From the NCBI GenBank assembly GCA_006226375.1, contig SBHC01000083.1, positions 1 through 64,000 on the forward strand: a DNA stretch of 64,000 nt, in the 5' to 3' direction. A program made the position numbers and the translations under genes. Positions 1-8,459 of this stretch are shown piece after piece. This DNA comes from Deltaproteobacteria bacterium (GTDB lineage Bacteria; Myxococcota_C; UBA6777). How positions within the stretch are numbered: the stretch's first letter is position 1; every line of letters starts with the position of its first letter. Under the pieces are notes generated by a model. That model had not been told where the DNA came from. It was given only the letters and a program-made list of their open reading frames with translations, and ran no database searches.

Positions 1-21
1 AAAACCTGGTTAAAAGCCAGG
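1..21 (-). terminator. Possible intrinsic terminator at the window edge
   Basis: Read on the minus strand, a 5-bp stem (CCTGG/CCAGG, loop of 7) is followed directly by four T residues at the window edge. It lies about 140 bases downstream of the last tRNA of the minus-strand tRNA cluster and could end that transcript. The T-tract is cut by the window border, so its full length is unknown. Confidence 0.4.
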
Positions 22-29
22 GATGATAA

Positions 30-148
30 CCATTTCATCACGGAGGCATGGGGGGATGGTGATGAATGGTGTCTTGGAAAAGTGCCACATGGCACGGACC
101 CTCCTATGTGATAGGTCGTTGGTATAGCTATAGTTATGTAGCTATACC
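30..148 (-). other. Run of hairpins downstream of the tRNA cluster
   Basis: Four inverted repeats lie in a row. 30-41 pairs with 59-69 (11 bp, one bulge). 82-95 is GTGCCA-CA-TGGCAC. 103-115 is CCTAT-GTG-ATAGG. 121-130 pairs perfectly with 139-148 over 10 bp, 12 bases past the 3' end of tRNA-Val. None is followed by a T-tract on the minus strand, so these are more likely tRNA 3'-trailer or processing structures than terminators. No open reading frame of note is present. Confidence 0.4.
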
Positions 149-160
149 GTTTGTTAGAAG

Positions 161-231
161 TAGGCCATAAGGGACTCGAACCCCTACCCTCAGGGTGTAA
201 ACCTGATGCGCTTCCTTTACGCCAATGGCCC
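161..231 (-). tRNA. tRNA-Val (anticodon TAC)
   Basis: The minus strand folds as a cloverleaf: acceptor GGGCCAT/ATGGCCT (G1-U72 wobble), 3-bp D stem, anticodon stem TCAGG/CCTGA with loop TTTACAC giving anticodon TAC, and T stem AGGGG/CCCTT with loop TTCGAGT. The discriminator base is A and CCA is not encoded. It is the last of four tRNAs in this cluster. Confidence 0.85.
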
Positions 232-258
232 AGAGTTGGAGCGCATGGCTCCAGACCG

Positions 259-330
259 AGCGGACGACCGGAGTCGAACCGGCGCGAACAGATTGGAAAT
301 CTGTGATGCTACCTGCTACATCACGTCCGC
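259..330 (-). tRNA. tRNA-Gly (anticodon TCC)
   Basis: Minus-strand cloverleaf with acceptor GCGGACG/CGTCCGC, anticodon stem ACAGA/TCTGT and loop TTTCCAA, giving anticodon TCC. The T arm contains GGTTCGACTCC. The discriminator is T, usual for bacterial tRNA-Gly. CCA is not encoded. Confidence 0.92.
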
Positions 331-400
331 TTTGCGTGCTTTGCTTGTGTTGGCAAGGCGCAGAGCTACCTTGTCGCTGAAGAGGGTGTTCTTCAGAGAG

Positions 401-471
401 TGCGGAATAGGGGACTCGAACCCCTAGCCCAGGCATGGCATACCTAGATGTTACCTTTACACCAATTCCGC
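401..471 (-). tRNA. tRNA-Gly (anticodon GCC)
   Basis: Minus-strand cloverleaf with acceptor GCGGAAT/ATTCCGC, anticodon loop ATGCCAT in a stem with wobble pairs (TAGGT/GCCTG), and T arm AGGGG-TTCGAGT-CCCCT. The anticodon is read as GCC. Unlike the neighbouring tRNA-Gly, the discriminator is A, so the isotype is slightly less sure than the fold. Confidence 0.8.
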
Positions 472-479
472 TTGCTGTA

Positions 480-564
480 TGGGGGCAGAAGGAATCGAAC
501 CTCCACGGCCCTTTCGAGCATCGGGTTTACAGCCCGCCCGACAACCATAGTCGACTATACCCCC
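480..564 (-). tRNA. tRNA-Tyr (anticodon GTA)
   Basis: An 85-nt class II tRNA with acceptor GGGGGTA/TGCCCCC, anticodon stem-loop CGGGCTGTAAACCCG (anticodon GTA), a long variable arm and T arm GGAGGTTCGATTCCTTC. It is the promoter-proximal tRNA of the cluster Tyr-Gly-Gly-Val. Only about 24 bases separate it from the terminator of the upstream peptide gene. Confidence 0.95.
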
Positions 565-588
565 AGGTACTTGCGCCTGCAGAAGGCA

Positions 589-622
589 CAAAAAAACCAC
601 CTGGCCGATGGCTCAGGTGGTT
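589..622 (-). terminator. Rho-independent terminator of the small peptide gene
   Basis: On the minus strand an 8-bp stem (AACCACCT/AGGTGGTT) is followed by a run of seven T residues and then GTGCC. It lies 31 bases past the stop of the small gene ending at 653. The T-tract plus GTGCCTTC tail recurs in the terminator at 55608-55641. Confidence 0.85.
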
Positions 623-652
623 CAAAGGAGCGGTGTTCCTTTGTCGGATGGG

Positions 653-862
653 TTACCATCCACCTGAGCCGGTATAGGAGCGATAGCCATAACCGTAACC
701 CGCCGCTTTCTTTGCGACGGTGCCAATGATCCCGGCAACACCGGATACTTTGGCCTTGGCCACTTCTGCACCCTTGGATGCAGCAATCCCGACGCGCTTG
801 GCGACAATGCCAGCGATGACCCCAATGTGGATGGTCTTGGTATGGGAAGTGGAGTGGAACAT
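653..862 (-). CDS. Small Gly/Ala-rich cationic peptide, function unknown
   Basis: A 69-residue protein. It starts with a His/Thr-rich segment, continues with an Ala/Gly/Val-rich stretch carrying regularly spaced Lys/Arg (residues about 20-55) that could form an amphipathic helix, and ends in a Gly-Tyr-rich tail (GYGYGYRSYTGSGGW). The ribosome-binding site is probably the AAAGG about 10 bases before the ATG. A strong terminator follows at 589-622, which supports a real transcript. It has no cysteine and no clear signal peptide. I do not recognise the family. The composition could fit a membrane-active or bacteriocin-like peptide, but that is only an impression. It sits alone upstream of the tRNA cluster. 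Confidence 0.6.
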   Translation of the reverse strand: MFHSTSHTKTIHIGVIAGIVAKRVGIAASKGAEVAKAKVSGVAGIIGTVAKKAAGYGYGYRSYTGSGGW

Positions 863-1073
863 GGTTCGGTCTACCTTTGTGATTGTCTAGCTTGTTATAG
901 ATAGCTTTGTATTGAAGTTCGTAGTTATTGAATCGAAGTTGTTTGTTGTTACGTCAAGGTTTCGAGAAAGTTCAAACTTTTTTGAAACTCTTGTGATGAG
1001 GAGTCACAACCTCTTCTCGATTCGATAACTACTACGAGCCTCTTTCAGGTAGGTTCAAAAGAAATGTTATTTT

Positions 1074-2762
1074 TTATTCTTTGGGGAGGGGAAGGGTGAG
1101 GGTTCCCTTTCCTGCTCGGCCTGCGCTCCAATGGACAAGAACTTCGCCTCTGCCTTGTAACATCCATTCGGCAGCGCCTTGTTGTCCTCGGCTGGAAAGC
1201 CCGGACTGTAGGAAGTATTGGCCCGGTCCTGTACGAACATTGCCCCAACCATCCAGATGGCCGAGGGTACGTTGAGGGGCTCCACTTAATACAGAGATGG
1301 TGTCGCCGTGTTCCAAGCGAAGAGTGACTTCTCCGATTTGACCAAGCTCTTCCGAACGTTGCATCCCAGAGGTTGGAAGGAATCCCATGTTTTCGATGGA
1401 GACTGTTAGTTTGGTGATGTCGTTGTCCAAGAACTCGGCGTGGTGGGAGATATTGACTTTTGGAAGTGCCTTGGATGCCTGTGTGACGATTCGGTGTGCT
1501 TTCTTGCATTCTTCTGGGAGCAAGGATTCTGGAGGGTTGCGTATGGTCCTCATGTAGTCGAGACCGCCTATCTCCACGAGGCCTAACTGGGGATGCTCGA
1601 ATGACTCCCACTCCGTAACCACTTCCGGGAACTGGCTGAAGTGCTCGAACACTTTGCGAATGATGTCGTGATCGGGGTTGGCAAAAAAGGTGGCAGGTTT
1701 CTCGATGGTAACGCCTGCTGCACCGTACGGATCCCACAGCTCAAGTGTGTATCCTGGGACCCCAAAGACTGTACTGATCGTGTCCGTCCAAACTCCCACA
1801 GTTGGCTTCTTCAGGTCGTACGCAAAGTCTGGATAGACCCGAAACACCCGATAGTCTGTTCCTTCAACCGCATCCTTCGCGAGAGCTTCCATCAACTTGA
1901 TGTCACCCTGTTGGAGAGGTGTGTCATCTCTGTATGGCTGGGTTAAGATACAACCTGTGTACGTATGGTGAGAGATCGCAACTGCGATGTTGGGTCTTGC
2001 CTGGAATGCGTCGACAACTGCGCGGCTCTCTGGTTCACTTAAGGCGTAGTCACCGCTGTCCATGCCAAACATGTGGAATGGTTTCCAGTGTGCTGGGAAG
2101 TTTCGGTTCAGGTCAATGCCATACATTCGAGGACAGGCGTTCCAACGTGTCCCATCCCACTCTACAAATTGACCTTCCACCGTAACAACGTAGGCGTCAT
2201 CGGGTGAGTCGGTGAGTTTGCGAGGCCGCATATACGTTGGCAACTCAGGATCCAAGACAAACGCACCGGTTGGATGTTTCCAGCGCATGAGCCGAATCGA
2301 GCCGTCTTCGTTGATGTCTTGGGGTTCAAAGCCTTTGCGGAGATCATCGGTGCGGGGAGGGCGTAGGCTGGAGCGAATGTAAGGTGAGCCTTCGAACAGC
2401 GCTTGGTAACCATCGGGAGAGATACAAGGCACAACATAAAGAGTGTGCTGTTGGAACCAGGCAAGCTCCTCGGCTTTGTTGCGAACAAACGCATCGATCC
2501 ATTGGCCGATACTGTACAACACAGCCATGACTCCGGTTCGTTCGCTGGCATGGGTTCCGGCGTCCAACCAGAAGGCTGGCTTGGTGTGGGCCGTGCTGGC
2601 ATCGAGAGAGAAGGTTAATAGATGGATGGGGCGTCCATGCCGACTTTGTCCGATCTCCTCCATCGAAACAAACGAGGGAAAGGCTTCCACCACAGAACGA
2701 TACCATTGCTCCAGGGATGGAAAGTCCATGTAGGTTGAGCCATCATACGGTTTCCACGTCAT
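1074..2762 (-). CDS. M14-family zinc carboxypeptidase
   Basis: A 562-residue metallocarboxypeptidase of the M14 (carboxypeptidase A/E) family, expected to release C-terminal residues from peptides or act on peptidoglycan-like substrates. The zinc-binding pair is His71 and Glu74 in THASE, with the third ligand His in SHH at 264-266. Substrate-binding LNRNF is at 218-222 and the catalytic Glu is at about 341 in TLELW. The M14 fold occupies about residues 10-390. The last 130 residues form a separate C-terminal region, probably a beta-sandwich as in other M14 proteins. No signal peptide is visible, so a cytoplasmic location is likely. The start is supported by AAGGA about 9 bases upstream. It is divergently arranged to the lipoprotein gene at 2873. 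Confidence 0.92.
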   Translation of the reverse strand: MTWKPYDGSTYMDFPSLEQWYRSVVEAFPSFVSMEEIGQSRHGRPIHLLTFSLDASTAHTKPAFWLDAGTHASERTGVMAVLYSIGQWIDAFVRNKAEELAWFQQHTLYVVPCISPDGYQALFEGSPYIRSSLRPPRTDDLRKGFEPQDINEDGSIRLMRWKHPTGAFVLDPELPTYMRPRKLTDSPDDAYVVTVEGQFVEWDGTRWNACPRMYGIDLNRNFPAHWKPFHMFGMDSGDYALSEPESRAVVDAFQARPNIAVAISHHTYTGCILTQPYRDDTPLQQGDIKLMEALAKDAVEGTDYRVFRVYPDFAYDLKKPTVGVWTDTISTVFGVPGYTLELWDPYGAAGVTIEKPATFFANPDHDIIRKVFEHFSQFPEVVTEWESFEHPQLGLVEIGGLDYMRTIRNPPESLLPEECKKAHRIVTQASKALPKVNISHHAEFLDNDITKLTVSIENMGFLPTSGMQRSEELGQIGEVTLRLEHGDTISVLSGAPQRTLGHLDGWGNVRTGPGQYFLQSGLSSRGQQGAAEWMLQGRGEVLVHWSAGRAGKGTLTLPLPKE

Positions 2763-2872
2763 GCCAGGTTCCTTCTTTCAAATCTGTTGCGTTCGAGTTC
2801 CCGTACTGTACCATGAAACTTGCTCCTGTCGATTCATGTTCGATGTGCTCTCGCTTTTGGAGAATAAGAACG

Positions 2873-3967
2873 ATGAACCATTCTGTTCGTGGCTTCTGGT
2901 TTGTACTTTTACTTCTTGGCTTTTTGTTGGTATGTGGGGCACAAGCTTGTCAGGGTTCTCAGGTCAAGCAAGAACCTCCCACCGGTCGTGAAGGCTCTTC
3001 CTCAAACAAGGAGGAACGGGGTCAAGCGAATGCAAAAGAGCCGCAAGAGGGGAATGAACCCAGCTCACAAAGAGAAGCGCCGCGAGAGACGGTTCCAGAA
3101 AAGTCCAACGGGCCTGAATCGTCGACAGCAACCGACTCTTCCGCTTCTGGCGGTGTGTGGGGAGGACTGAATATCATCGACGTTCATGCCCACATCGGTT
3201 CGTTCCGGGGATTTGACCTGAGCACACCCACATTGATGAGTAACATTCAAAAGTTTGGGGTACAGATGGCCCTGATCTCAAACATTGATGGCGCAAACCT
3301 TCCTGGCTCAACGGCCAACCTGGATGAGACCAAAGCCAACCAGGCTACGGTAGATACCGTGCGAGCCTACTCCAAACAGCTCCGTGGGATCGCTTGGAGT
3401 CGGCCCAATGATGGCTCTCCCTCCAAAGTGGAGCCGTTCCTCTCCATGAAGATCGCCGGTGCAACGTCGCCTCGTATCTTTGTGGGGATGAAGTTTCATC
3501 CCGAGATGAACCAGTTTGAAGCCGACTCTGCCAAGATTGATCCCTATATGAAGTTGTGCGCCAAATACAAGCTGGTGGCGGTGTTTCACAACGGGGGGCC
3601 TGGCTCCAACTCGTCACCAGAGAGGATCTACAAAGCTGCGCAACGTTTCCCGACTGTCCCTGTTGTGCTGTATCACATGGGATTTGGAGGACAGCACCAA
3701 GCATCGATCCAGGTCGCAAAAGAGGCCAAGCAAAAGAAGAATGCTTTGTTGTATCTGGGAACGGCCCAAGCGGATCCCAACGCTGTCGTGCAAGCCGTAC
3801 AAGAAGTGGGCAGTGACCGTGTGATGTTTGGTACAGATGCCACGTACTACGGCGCTGACCACTACGACCGATACAAAGCGATGATCGACCTTATGAAGTC
3901 GAAGCTATCGGCTGCAGACTTTCAGAAGGTGGTTCGTGAGAATGCAAAACAGATCTTTGGATTGTAA
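2873..3967 (+). CDS. Amidohydrolase-family (COG2159-like) lipoprotein
   Basis: A 364-residue metal-dependent hydrolase. The N-terminus is a signal peptide with candidate lipobox cysteines (LLVC or AQAC), followed by a low-complexity Ser/Glu/Gln linker to about residue 100. A TIM-barrel amidohydrolase_2 domain comes next. Metal and active-site signatures are HAH (in IDVHAHIG), a Lys in VGMKFHP, FHNG, YHMG and the late Asp in FGTDA. Related enzymes include decarboxylases and hydrolases of aromatic or lactone substrates. The substrate cannot be told. I chose the ATG at 2873 because it has a GGAG site and begins the signal peptide; the frame stays open upstream to 2717. Probable location is a membrane-anchored lipoprotein. 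Confidence 0.85.
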   Translation: MNHSVRGFWFVLLLLGFLLVCGAQACQGSQVKQEPPTGREGSSSNKEERGQANAKEPQEGNEPSSQREAPRETVPEKSNGPESSTATDSSASGGVWGGLNIIDVHAHIGSFRGFDLSTPTLMSNIQKFGVQMALISNIDGANLPGSTANLDETKANQATVDTVRAYSKQLRGIAWSRPNDGSPSKVEPFLSMKIAGATSPRIFVGMKFHPEMNQFEADSAKIDPYMKLCAKYKLVAVFHNGGPGSNSSPERIYKAAQRFPTVPVVLYHMGFGGQHQASIQVAKEAKQKKNALLYLGTAQADPNAVVQAVQEVGSDRVMFGTDATYYGADHYDRYKAMIDLMKSKLSAADFQKVVRENAKQIFGL

Positions 3968-4081
3968 GAGGAGGAACACCCAGAGTCACAAACGAGCGAT
4001 GTGGCCCACATACGAGTCGCGTTTCACGATTTATGGGTGCTTCGGAACAGACGGGAGAGGAAGGTTCTGGGGAGAGGGGTC

Positions 4082-5116
4082 TTACTTTTTGCAGATGCGG
4101 AAGAGGTGGTGACGAGCACGTACCATCTTGGTCCCTTTGGGGCAGCGGCAGTACGTTCCTGCTTTGAACTGACGGTTCACACCGCAGCTTGGTGGAACAA
4201 GAGTCTTGCACATGCGGTAAGCCGCGCTCACAGCACCAAAGCGGGTGCCTTTGGGGCACTTGCACTTGTACCGAACATGAAACGACTTGTTCACAGGGCA
4301 AAGCTTGACACCCGGCACGGGCTTGCAGATGCGGAAGAGGTGGTGACGAGCACGTACCATCTTGGTTCCTTTGGGACAGCGGCAGTACGTTCCTGCACGG
4401 AACTGACGATTCACGCCGCAGCTTGGGGGGACGAGAGTCTTGCACATACGGTACGCTGCGCTCACAGCACCAAAGCGAGTGCCTTTGGGGCACTTGCACT
4501 TGTACCGAACATGAAACGACTTGTTCACGGGACAAAGCTTGACAACCTGGACAGGCTTACAAATGCGGAAGAGGTGGTGACGAGCACGAGCCATCTTGGT
4601 CCCTTTGGGGCAGCGGCAGTACGTTCCTGCGCGGAACTGACGATTTACACCACAGCTTGGGGGGACGAGAGTCTTGCACATACGGTAGGCTGCGCTGACA
4701 GCACCAAAGCGAGTACCTTTGGGGCATTTGCACTTGTATCGCACATGGAACGACTTGTTCACGGGGCAAAGCTTTATTGCACCCAAAGGCTGGCATTTGC
4801 TGTTGAGAAGAAGCTTTCTGCGCTTCATCTCTTTGCCCAGGTTGTTGCCCAGCTTTTTCATGAACATTCCGCAATCTTGGCGAGCGTTCACCATGCGATA
4901 GCTTAGAGTGTGGACATAGCTAGCCGATTGACCTTTGATGACGCAAAACAAACCATAACGAGCAAAGGCTTTGGGGCGTCCGCCCAATTTTCCGCACAGC
5001 GCGTTGAGGTTGTAACATCCGCATTTTACGGGGGCTGCTTCTGCCATCGATGACAACATCGGAAGTGCAAACAAACAAGCTACAAAAATACTCACACGGT
5101 AGAATGAAGGTTTCAT
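4082..5116 (-). CDS. Secreted cysteine-repeat protein (three 78-residue repeats)
   Basis: A 344-residue exported protein with a Sec signal peptide cleaved near AEA-AP (residue 28). A unique Cys-containing domain follows (30-114), then three almost identical repeats at 115-192, 193-270 and 271-344. Each repeat has two half-modules of the form C-x(n)-CxCPKG-x(n)-C (for example KCKCPKGT and CRCPKGTK), so it probably forms small disulfide-bonded lobes. The protein is very basic. The start has a strong GGGAG site. I do not recognise a named family. The near identity of the repeats points to recent internal duplication. It is likely a cell-surface or extracellular binding protein, by inference only. 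Confidence 0.8.
   Translation of the reverse strand: MKPSFYRVSIFVACLFALPMLSSMAEAAPVKCGCYNLNALCGKLGGRPKAFARYGLFCVIKGQSASYVHTLSYRMVNARQDCGMFMKKLGNNLGKEMKRRKLLLNSKCQPLGAIKLCPVNKSFHVRYKCKCPKGTRFGAVSAAYRMCKTLVPPSCGVNRQFRAGTYCRCPKGTKMARARHHLFRICKPVQVVKLCPVNKSFHVRYKCKCPKGTRFGAVSAAYRMCKTLVPPSCGVNRQFRAGTYCRCPKGTKMVRARHHLFRICKPVPGVKLCPVNKSFHVRYKCKCPKGTRFGAVSAAYRMCKTLVPPSCGVNRQFKAGTYCRCPKGTKMVRARHHLFRICKK
4085..4774 (-). repeat. Tandem 234-bp coding repeats, three copies
   Basis: Three consecutive units (4774-4541, 4540-4307, 4306-4085) encode the same 78-residue module with only a few substitutions (ARA/VRA, R/K). The last unit is shortened to 74 residues by the stop codon. The nucleotide sequences are also close to identical, which allows unequal recombination and copy-number change. 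Confidence 0.92.
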
Positions 5117-5338
5117 TCAACGTCTCCCTTTTTTTGGATTTCATTGTGTTGGGCCACTGCTATTCTTTGACGTAGCGCAACCCAAAAGCTTTAAATCTTT
5201 TGCATGTTTTTTGGAAGAAACATGTTCTGTTCGTCTTTAGAATGATGATGTTCTTGGGGATCTAAGAAATGAGGGAGAAGTGTTTTGGGGGGATTGGGGG
5301 TGTAGGAAAAAAAAGAATGGCTCAAAAGTACCAATGGC

Positions 5339-5650
5339 TTACTTTTGGGACGCTTGTTTGGCTTCTTGTCGTTGTTGAAATGCTGCGAGCTGTTCAGGGG
5401 TTGCTTCAGCCTGGAAGTTCTCTTTCCATTCTGAGTAGGGCATGCCGTATACGATCTCGCGGGCTTCATCGTAAGAGAGCTCTTCCCCTCGTTCTTCGGC
5501 AGCCGCCCGGTACCATTTGGCGAGGCAGTTTCGGCAAAAGTCTGCAAGAATCATCAGGTCGATGTTTTGCGCTTCAGGATGGGCTCGAAGGTGCTCTATC
5601 AAGCGTCGGAACACGGCGGCTTCCACGTCGGTGCGAGTTTGTTCGTTCAT
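5339..5650 (-). CDS. DUF1244 family protein
   Basis: A 103-residue soluble protein matching the DUF1244 family over most of its length. The signature runs from DFCRNCLAKWYRAA through YDEAREIVYGMPYSEWK, with two conserved cysteines three apart. Family members are small proteins of unknown function found mainly in proteobacteria. The C-terminus has an extra Gln-rich tail. The ribosome-binding site is weak (AAGGGAC). It is transcribed in the same direction as the phosphoesterase gene upstream, after a 125-base gap. Confidence 0.92.
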   Translation of the reverse strand: MNEQTRTDVEAAVFRRLIEHLRAHPEAQNIDLMILADFCRNCLAKWYRAAAEERGEELSYDEAREIVYGMPYSEWKENFQAEATPEQLAAFQQRQEAKQASQK

Positions 5651-5775
5651 CGTCAGTCCCTTTGGTCAGAAGTGGTTTCCATTCGTCGTTGTTGTACAAC
5701 AAACCCTTGGGGTGGACAAACTGTTCCTTCGTTAGGAAGAGGGGCTACTTATCGATGAGAAGTGTGCTGAGGATC

Positions 5776-7395
5776 TCAGGAGACAAGGCTGTTGGAGTGG
5801 GCTTGCTTGGCGAGAGCGAGGGAGGCTTTGCAGGTTGTTTCACTGCGCTGGGTTAGAGTTTCGTTGGAGGGCAGGTTGACAGGCTCAAGAACAGGTGAGC
5901 CGTCCAGGTAGGACCAAGAACCCACCGAGCATTGATGAGGATGTTTGTGAGACGTGATCACCATGTAGCGCGTTTGAAAGTCGGGCACGGCATTGAGCGC
6001 TACGTGGGGTGTGTTGGGAAGCCCCTCCAAGGGTCTATGTTCAGGCGCTGTATGAATCAGCTCATGTGGAACAACCCAAGAGCCCAGATTAACATAGAGC
6101 TTCCCATTCTCAAGCTGCTTTTGCTCGTAGTGGTGACTGTGTGCCATGATCACCAAAGGTGTGTTGAGGTAATTGGAGATCTTTGCGGCAGCGTTGATCA
6201 ACATCGGAATGGTTTCGGAGATCGGCCGACGGTTGGAGAGATACTGAAAGATGGCAACGAACCCAAAAGAGGTTGCTGTGAGCAAGCTTGCTTTGTACAT
6301 GGGGGACCAGGGAGCCACCAGGAACACAGTCATGGCCATGCCAGTGGTTGCTAGCAGCACCATTCGGTCAATGTAGAGCGCTTGAATGGTGTCGAACAGT
6401 CGGGTGTGGATCGCTGGAGTCACATACTTTTGAAGGGGTTCTACTGCTTCGACGGGAAGATTGTGATCTTGGGCCCATTGTTGGAGAGCGATCTCGCGAT
6501 CGGTTCCCTCCTTGTTCAGCAGTTCGCGGAAGCTTCGGCTCCAGGCCATAAAGACAAGCTGGAACACCATCGTGACAAACGCCCGAAACAGAAGGAACTG
6601 TTGGGTGAAGGGGCGCTTCAGATACCAAAGGAGGATGTCGCCTGCGCTCCACTGATCGATGTTGTGGAGGGGCAGGGAGTCAAAGGCTTTGGGGTTGCTG
6701 AATTGCGAATAGTTGAGTCTGTGAGAGAAGGAGTTGAGCCGTCGATCCTTTAGACCTTGGGACACCCAGATTGGCGGGGTCTCGTCTTCGGTTTTGCAGT
6801 ATCCGTCGTAGAAGTGGCCGTGTTCAATGTAGACCCGTCCCGGCTCGTAGTAGAAGCGAGGACAAAACTGGATGCGGTCCTGCAAAGCCTTGAGGTCAGC
6901 GTGGGGCTTCTCTCGGCGGGCGATCTCTCCCAGTCGTTCGCGGATAAGGGATTGAACTTCGGGCCAATCCAACTCTGCGTCGTGGTTTCCGGTGACCAGA
7001 GCGAGCTCATGGCCTGCCAGGAGGAAGCGGGCAAGGTGATGAAATGTTTTGCGATTGAGCTTAAACAGTTGCTCTGTTTTGGCGAGAGTCCCTGCTAGAT
7101 CATGCTCAGGGAGCTTCCACAGGGCTTGGTCCGAGCGAGGGGTTGTGTGGTTGGCGACGTCGGTCCAGCCTTCGCGGTTGTCGTAGGGAACATGGATGCG
7201 CATGTAGTCGATCATGTCGCCTGCGATCACGAGTCGCCAGGGCAAGCCGTCCTTGCGGTTCTGGCTGTAGTGCTCCAGAAATGTGCCAAACTGAGAGGCA
7301 AGAATATCGGCGCGTTGCTCGACGTAGCCCCGGTCTTCACCAGGTTCCTGCTCTCCGAGATGGAGATCACTGAGAATAAGTAAGTTGCTATCCAT
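5776..7395 (-). CDS. Membrane-associated calcineurin-like metallophosphoesterase
   Basis: A 539-residue binuclear metallophosphoesterase. The N-terminal part carries DLHLG (metal ligands D and H), GDMID and GNHDAE. A late motif IMAHSHH takes the place of the usual GHTH box, followed by VNLGSWV. Between these motifs is an insertion with at least three hydrophobic segments (around FRAFVTMVFQLVFMAW, the segment starting MVLLATTG, and the segment ending GFVAIFQYL), so the catalytic domain seems wrapped around a membrane anchor. The architecture suggests a phosphoester substrate at the membrane, as in UDP-diacylglucosamine hydrolase relatives. The reading frame extends upstream to 7569, but I chose the ATG at 7395 because LLILSDLHLG must lie at the N-terminus and AGAGGA precedes it. 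Confidence 0.85.
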   Translation of the reverse strand: MDSNLLILSDLHLGEQEPGEDRGYVEQRADILASQFGTFLEHYSQNRKDGLPWRLVIAGDMIDYMRIHVPYDNREGWTDVANHTTPRSDQALWKLPEHDLAGTLAKTEQLFKLNRKTFHHLARFLLAGHELALVTGNHDAELDWPEVQSLIRERLGEIARREKPHADLKALQDRIQFCPRFYYEPGRVYIEHGHFYDGYCKTEDETPPIWVSQGLKDRRLNSFSHRLNYSQFSNPKAFDSLPLHNIDQWSAGDILLWYLKRPFTQQFLLFRAFVTMVFQLVFMAWSRSFRELLNKEGTDREIALQQWAQDHNLPVEAVEPLQKYVTPAIHTRLFDTIQALYIDRMVLLATTGMAMTVFLVAPWSPMYKASLLTATSFGFVAIFQYLSNRRPISETIPMLINAAAKISNYLNTPLVIMAHSHHYEQKQLENGKLYVNLGSWVVPHELIHTAPEHRPLEGLPNTPHVALNAVPDFQTRYMVITSHKHPHQCSVGSWSYLDGSPVLEPVNLPSNETLTQRSETTCKASLALAKQAHSNSLVS

Positions 7396-7569
7396 CAAGA
7401 CACCCTGTTCCTCTGCTGCATGAATAAAACGGCTTTCTCTCTCGCTCCTTATCAAACTTTTTTGTGTGTGACCTGTCACGCTCGTGTGACAACTTTGTAA
7501 GGATCTTCCGATGCTTTGGGGCGAATCGAGCCTCCGTTCAAAAAAATAGAGAGTCATGACAAAAAACAA

Positions 7570-7598
7570 TTGACTTTTGAAAAGAGAGCCGGTACAAG
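7570..7598 (+). promoter_or_regulatory. Sigma-70-type promoter of tRNA-Ala
   Basis: TTGACT (-35) is separated by 17 bases from TACAAG (-10), placing the predicted start about 12 bases before the tRNA. The -35 is near consensus and the -10 matches four of six positions. Confidence 0.55.
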
Positions 7599-7616
7599 TA
7601 ACCTCGCTTTTGCGAA

Positions 7617-7689
<73 letters not shown>

Positions 7690-8048
7690 CTTCCACCATC
7701 CTTTTTCTTCCTCGTTCTCTCTTCTCTCTAACACTACTTAACTCTCTACTCTTCCTTTCTGTCTCATCTATAGTTTTGTTACACCATTTTAAGTTCCAAG
7801 ACCCCACTTTTTTTCTGGGGTGGATCTTGCTTTGAACCTCTATGAATTTAGACGGTCTGTTTTCCAAAAAGGTGCAACAATCCATCTATTTTTCTTTAAC
7901 CATGGTCATGGACACTCCCTTCCCCTACAAAAAATCTTCGCTTCGCTGGGGAGGAATGGCGTTGTCACTTGGGTTGTTTCAACGGGACACCAAGGACTCG
8001 GAAGGACGCAGTTCTCAGGCCGGTTCTGATTCTGAACGGTGAGGCTGT

Positions 8049-8077
8049 TTGAAACCATGTTGGAGGCGTCGTATAAT
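8049..8077 (+). promoter_or_regulatory. Strong sigma-70-type promoter
   Basis: TTGAAA (-35), a 17-base spacer and a perfect TATAAT (-10). The predicted transcription start is near 8084, giving a leader of about 455 bases before the giant gene at 8539. Confidence 0.65.
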
Positions 8078-8420
8078 GCGCCTTCTGTTCTATGGATCGT
8101 GGGCAAGGTGCCCGAATACAAACGTGTTTGCAATCCAAAGCCCCACGCTCTTCCGTATGCAACAGTACAATCCTCTACGCAACTTTGCGGTTGTGTGGTT
8201 CAATGTAGAGTTCGAAGAGCAACAAAAGCGGGGGGTGCTGCATGAATGTGGCTCCCCTTCCTTTTCTTAGAAAAGATGTCTCGGTTGTATCGTGGGAAGG
8301 TTCTGTCCCATGAGCTCCTTTTTGGCCTCGGCCGGAGAGGTGACTGTCAACGGGGCGTGCTTTTGTCGGTTCTGCATTGTAGTACTTAGACTTGAATAGG
8401 TTTTGTGCAAAACGTTGGCT

Positions 8421-8459
8421 CCAACTTGATCGGCCTTTGGCGAAGGACGATCAAGTTGG
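8421..8459 (+). promoter_or_regulatory. 12-bp perfect hairpin in the leader of the giant gene
   Basis: CCAACTTGATCG (8421-8432) pairs perfectly with CGATCAAGTTGG (8448-8459) around a 15-base loop. It is followed by only a short T-rich stretch. It ends about 80 bases before the start codon at 8539. It may act as an attenuator, an mRNA-stabilising stem or an operator. Confidence 0.55.

Noticed and set aside
8076-8270. 64-residue frame starting at the promoter -10 region
   Set aside because: Its ATG lies within the TATAATG promoter element, so it would not be on the transcript, and it shows no family features.
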